Part shown: positions 4,584-7,013 of the stretch, in pieces
Layout of the letters: each line of letters begins with the position of its first letter
How positions within the stretch are numbered: position 1 is the first letter of the stretch
Assembly (NCBI GenBank): GCA_020854785.1
Contig: JAHFZE010000011.1
Span: 1-7,013 of the forward strand
Direction of reading: 5' to 3'
From: Methanomethylovorans sp.
Lineage (GTDB): Archaea; Halobacteriota; Methanosarcinia; Methanosarcinales; Methanosarcinaceae
DNA length: 7,013 bases
Translations under genes and position numbers: made by a program
The notes under the pieces: generated by a model
What the model was told of the DNA's origin: nothing
The model's database searches: none
The model's input: only the letters and a program-made list of their open reading frames with translations

Positions 4584-5831
4584 ATGGCGGGCAAAGACAA
4601 AACCGAAAAAGATGAAAAAGGGATCCTACAAAAAGTAGTTTCAGGTGAGATAGCATTCAGGAACATAGATAAAGTAGCTGAGAATGCAGATTCAGCTATA
4701 TCTATCCGCAGGAATGCGCTTGAAGAGATCACTAGTACAAGGTTCGAAAATATACAGCATTACACAGTTGATGCTGAGATAGCGACCAAGCGTAACATAG
4801 AGAATATGATAGGCGCTGTGCAGATACCCCTTGGAATAGCAGGGCCCCTGAAAATAAATGGCGAGTTCGCCCAGGGAGATTTCTATCTGCCGCTTGCAAC
4901 TACTGAAGGAGCTCTGGTAGCGAGCGCCAATAGAGGATGTTCAGCTATCTTCAGTTCAGGAGGGGCTAATGTGCGCATCTTCCAGGATGTGATGACCAGA
5001 GCACCTGTGTTCAAACTTGATGATGTTGTTCAAGCAAAGGAATTCACTGATTGGGTCCGCAGATCAGAGACATTTACCCGGATGAAGGAAAAGGCAGAGG
5101 GAACTACACGTTTCGGGAAGTTATTGGCTGTAGAGCCTTACGTTACAGGAAATACAGTATACCTGAGATTCATATTTGATACCAAAGATGCCATGGGAAT
5201 GAATATGGTCACTATTGCAACAGAAGCTGTAACGCACCTCATTCAGGACGAGTTTGGTGTTATACCTGTATCACTTTCAGGCAACATGTGCATCGATAAG
5301 AAGCCAGCAGCCATTAATACAATACTTGGCCGGGGAAAGACTGTCATAGCTGATACGATCATACCGGCAAAAATAGTGTCAGAAAAATTAAAATGCAAGC
5401 CTGAGACCATGGCAGATGTCAATTACCGTAAGAACCTCCTGGGTTCTGCGCGTGCCGGAGCTCTCGGATTCAATGCCCATTGCGCCAATATAGTAGCAGC
5501 ATTGTTCCTGGCCTGTGGACAGGACGCAGCCCACGTAGTAGAAGGGAGCACAGCAATTACAACAATGGAAGTAACAAGGAATGGAGATCTTTATTGTGCA
5601 GTGACAATGCCAGCTCTGCCTGTAGGTACTGTGGGAGGAGGCACCGGCCTGGGAACTCAGAAAGACTGCCTGAAGCTTCTGGGTGTGCAGGGACCGGGAG
5701 AACCTGCGGGCTCTAATTCAAAGAAATTTGCAGAAATTGTTGCTGCAGGAGTTCTTGCCGGAGAGATCTCACTCATCGCGGCTCAGGCGGCAGGTCATCT
5801 TGCTAGAGCCCATGCAGAGCTTGGCAGATAA
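4584..5831 (+). CDS. hmgA: hydroxymethylglutaryl-CoA reductase (NADPH), class I
   Basis: Converts HMG-CoA to mevalonate with two NADPH, committing carbon to the isoprenoid chains of archaeal membrane lipids. All class I motifs are present (numbering from the ATG at 4584, 415 residues): 'E-N-M-I-G' at 73-77, 'T-T-E-G-A-L-V-A-S' with catalytic Glu108, the NADPH loop 'D-A-M-G-M-N' at 202-207, 'D-K-K-P-A-A-I-N' with catalytic Lys239, 'G-Q-D-A-A' with Asp314, 'G-T-V-G-G-G-T' at 348-354, and C-terminal 'G-H-L-A-R-A-H' with catalytic His410. There is no membrane anchor, as expected for the soluble archaeal enzyme, and the length is normal. An in-frame GTG at 4575 would add three residues, but AGGTGA (4573-4578) overlaps it and sits 5 bases before the ATG, so 4584 is the start. 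It follows the DsrE-like gene, probably in one unit. Confidence 0.97.
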   Translation: MAGKDKTEKDEKGILQKVVSGEIAFRNIDKVAENADSAISIRRNALEEITSTRFENIQHYTVDAEIATKRNIENMIGAVQIPLGIAGPLKINGEFAQGDFYLPLATTEGALVASANRGCSAIFSSGGANVRIFQDVMTRAPVFKLDDVVQAKEFTDWVRRSETFTRMKEKAEGTTRFGKLLAVEPYVTGNTVYLRFIFDTKDAMGMNMVTIATEAVTHLIQDEFGVIPVSLSGNMCIDKKPAAINTILGRGKTVIADTIIPAKIVSEKLKCKPETMADVNYRKNLLGSARAGALGFNAHCANIVAALFLACGQDAAHVVEGSTAITTMEVTRNGDLYCAVTMPALPVGTVGGGTGLGTQKDCLKLLGVQGPGEPAGSNSKKFAEIVAAGVLAGEISLIAAQAAGHLARAHAELGR

Positions 5832-5851
5832 GTGGAAGAAAAAGCACGAAA

Positions 5852-5875
5852 ATGTTACAGGGCCAACTGTAACAT
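5852..5875. terminator. bidirectional terminator hairpin between convergent genes
   Basis: ATGTTACAG (5852-5860) and CTGTAACAT (5867-5875) are perfect 9-base arms around a 6-base loop, GGCCAA. The hairpin starts 20 bases after the HMG-CoA reductase stop and lies 21 bases beyond the stop of the convergent histidine-rich gene. On the plus strand short T-rich stretches follow (5891-5897). It is the only notable structure in the gap and well placed to end both transcripts. Confidence 0.6.
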
Positions 5876-5896
5876 CAAATATCTTACAACTTCTTT

Positions 5897-6103
5897 TCAG
5901 ATGCTATCTTTTGCCTGCTGTAGCTTTTCATTACATTCTTCCATTTTACCCGCGGCTTCAAGGATCTTTGCCGCCACTTCCTCATATCCTGCGTCTTTGA
6001 TCTTCTTGCTCCACTCATTGAAACTTTTCAAGTGGCTTTCGTTGTGCTCTATCCAGTGTTCCATCAGATGAAGTACCCGATGTTTATCGATGTTGTCTGC
6101 CAA
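5897..6103 (-). CDS. small histidine-rich helical protein, function unknown
   Basis: A 68-residue protein that I do not recognise by name. It is predicted to be two amphipathic helices. The first carries His8, His12, His16, His20 and His24, exactly four residues apart, so they line one face, in the core 'H-L-M-E-H-W-I-E-H-N-E-S-H'. The second half is charged ('E-V-A-A-K-I-L-E-A-A-G-K-M-E-E-C-N-E-K-L') with one cysteine, Cys57. No signal peptide or membrane segment is seen. The His ladder suggests metal binding, but that is inference. The start is TTG at 6103, backed by GGAAGTGAT, a near-consensus ribosome-binding site 4 bases upstream. That site sits only a few bases past the stop of the upstream dehydratase gene, and the gap between the two genes is 14 bases, so they are almost certainly cotranscribed and perhaps translationally coupled. 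Confidence 0.75.
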   Translation of the reverse strand: MADNIDKHRVLHLMEHWIEHNESHLKSFNEWSKKIKDAGYEEVAAKILEAAGKMEECNEKLQQAKDSI

Positions 6104-6117
6104 TAAATCACTTCCTT

Positions 6118-7013
6118 TTAGACCTTTCTGGGATCTGTGATATAACCATTGATCGCTGATGCAGCAGCGGTAGCAGGAGATACCAGATAGACAAAACCTC
6201 CGGCTCCCATGCGTCCTCTGAAATTGCGGTTAGAAGTGGATAAGCACACTTCATCTTTAGCTATGACCCCCATATGCCCACCCAGACATGGACCGCAGCC
6301 CGGCGTTCCGATAGTAGCCCCTGCATCAAGCAGTGTGGTAAGTGTGCCATTCATTGATGCTTCTTTCATCACTTCTCTTGAAGCCGGTATGATAATTGTT
6401 CTTACAGCTACCTGTTCATCCTTCAGTATCCTGGCAGCGAGTTCCAGATCCTCAAGCCTGCCGTTTGTGCACGTGCCTATGAACACCTGATCGACCTTCG
6501 TCTGCGGAACTTCCGAGATACCCACGACATTATCTACTTGATGAGGAAGAGCAACCTGGGGCTCCAGATCCGAGGCATTTATTTCGAACTCCTTAACATA
6601 AATTGCATCCTCATCTGCATATACAGGTTCATATCCCTCAACTGCCCTGCCTTGCAGATAATCAAAAGTGATCTTATCCGCAGGAACTATGCCTGCCTTG
6701 GCACCCATCTCTATTACCATATTACAAAGTGTCATTCTGCCAGATATCGAAAGTTCAGAGATGGCCTGCCCATAGAACTCCATTGCTTTATATGTGGCCC
6801 CATCAGCACCTACTTTACCTACAATGTGCAGAGTAAGGTCTTTGGATGTGATGGACCTTCCCAAAGAACCCCTGCATGTAACCTTTATTGTCTGGGGAAC
6901 TCTGAACCAAAGTTCGCCGGTGGCAAATATCTCGGCCATATCAGTTGCACCTACCCCGGTGCCAAAGGCCCCGAAAGCTCCGTAGGTACATGAATGAGAA
7001 TCTGCACCTACAA
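6118..7013 (-). CDS. 3-isopropylmalate / homoaconitate dehydratase large subunit, 3' part (5' end outside window)
   Basis: Aconitase-family large subunit, here the C-terminal 297 residues; roughly the first 120 lie beyond the right edge. It isomerises 2-isopropylmalate to 3-isopropylmalate (leucine), or the homologous homocitrate-type acids in coenzyme B synthesis, using a [4Fe-4S] cluster and a separate small subunit. The visible part opens with '[13 protein letters not shown]', the aconitase substrate and cluster region. The three cluster ligands are visible Cys181 in 'I-G-T-C-T-N-G-R', and Cys239 and Cys242 in 'P-G-C-G-P-C'. '[12 protein letters not shown]' near the end is also characteristic. 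The apparent ATG at 6939 is internal, because the conserved frame continues upstream. Substrate choice between LeuC and HacA depends largely on the small subunit, which is not in the window, so no symbol is given. The histidine-rich gene follows in the same operon. Confidence 0.93.
   Translation of the reverse strand, partial: VGADSHSCTYGAFGAFGTGVGATDMAEIFATGELWFRVPQTIKVTCRGSLGRSITSKDLTLHIVGKVGADGATYKAMEFYGQAISELSISGRMTLCNMVIEMGAKAGIVPADKITFDYLQGRAVEGYEPVYADEDAIYVKEFEINASDLEPQVALPHQVDNVVGISEVPQTKVDQVFIGTCTNGRLEDLELAARILKDEQVAVRTIIIPASREVMKEASMNGTLTTLLDAGATIGTPGCGPCLGGHMGVIAKDEVCLSTSNRNFRGRMGAGGFVYLVSPATAAASAINGYITDPRKV

Noticed and set aside
6937..6939. ATG at 6939 as start of the dehydratase
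   Set aside because: The frame continues upstream with conserved G-A-D-S-H-S-C-T, so the gene is cut by the window edge and this methionine is internal.
6209..6993. Plus-strand open frames opposite the dehydratase
   Set aside because: The minus strand encodes clear aconitase-family motifs including three cluster cysteines; the plus-strand frames are shadows.

Overview
The window looks like chromosomal DNA from a euryarchaeon, most likely a methanogen or close relative of the Methanosarcinales type. The evidence is a class I HMG-CoA reductase for archaeal isoprenoid lipids, a protein with the core motif of archaeosine synthase, a single-domain KaiC/RadA-like ATPase, an aconitase-family dehydratase of the short archaeal type, TATA-box promoters, and Shine-Dalgarno sites of the GGTGA type. 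The order-level assignment is inference from gene style, not from a marker gene. I see no mobile element, CRISPR array, tRNA or rRNA.

Layout. Positions 2-421 hold the 3' part of an Lrp/AsnC regulator, followed 34 bases later by a PLP-dependent class I/II aminotransferase (456-1628), probably one operon. A 330-base gene-free stretch (1629-1958) is the least ordinary part of the window. It carries a perfect 17-bp palindrome, a TATA box, and then a candidate small RNA ending in a long hairpin with a C-rich, repeat-containing loop and a U-tract. Next come a minus-strand winged-helix regulator (1959-2342) and a divergent stand-alone archaeosine-synthase-core protein (2450-3130), which share a roughly 107-base promoter region. 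A minus-strand KaiC-like ATPase (3189-3917) converges on the latter. From a second divergent promoter region (3918-4173), a DsrE-like protein (4174-4539) and HMG-CoA reductase (4584-5831) run on the plus strand. They converge on a minus-strand pair made of a 3-isopropylmalate/homoaconitate dehydratase large subunit (from beyond the right edge to 6118) and a small histidine-rich helical protein (6103-5897).

Functionally the window mixes amino-acid metabolism (aminotransferase with Lrp regulator, LeuC/HacA), lipid biosynthesis (HMG-CoA reductase) and several small regulatory or accessory proteins. Each convergent gene pair is separated by a recognisable inverted repeat, and each divergent pair by AT-rich TATA elements. 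The annotated starts of five genes were chosen from ribosome-binding sites or promoter spacing; two of these are TTG.

The best candidate for something undescribed is the 1740-1910 RNA. One of its loop segments is complementary at 9 of 10 positions to the translation start region of the aminotransferase just upstream. All matches were made by eye; no folding or database search was run.
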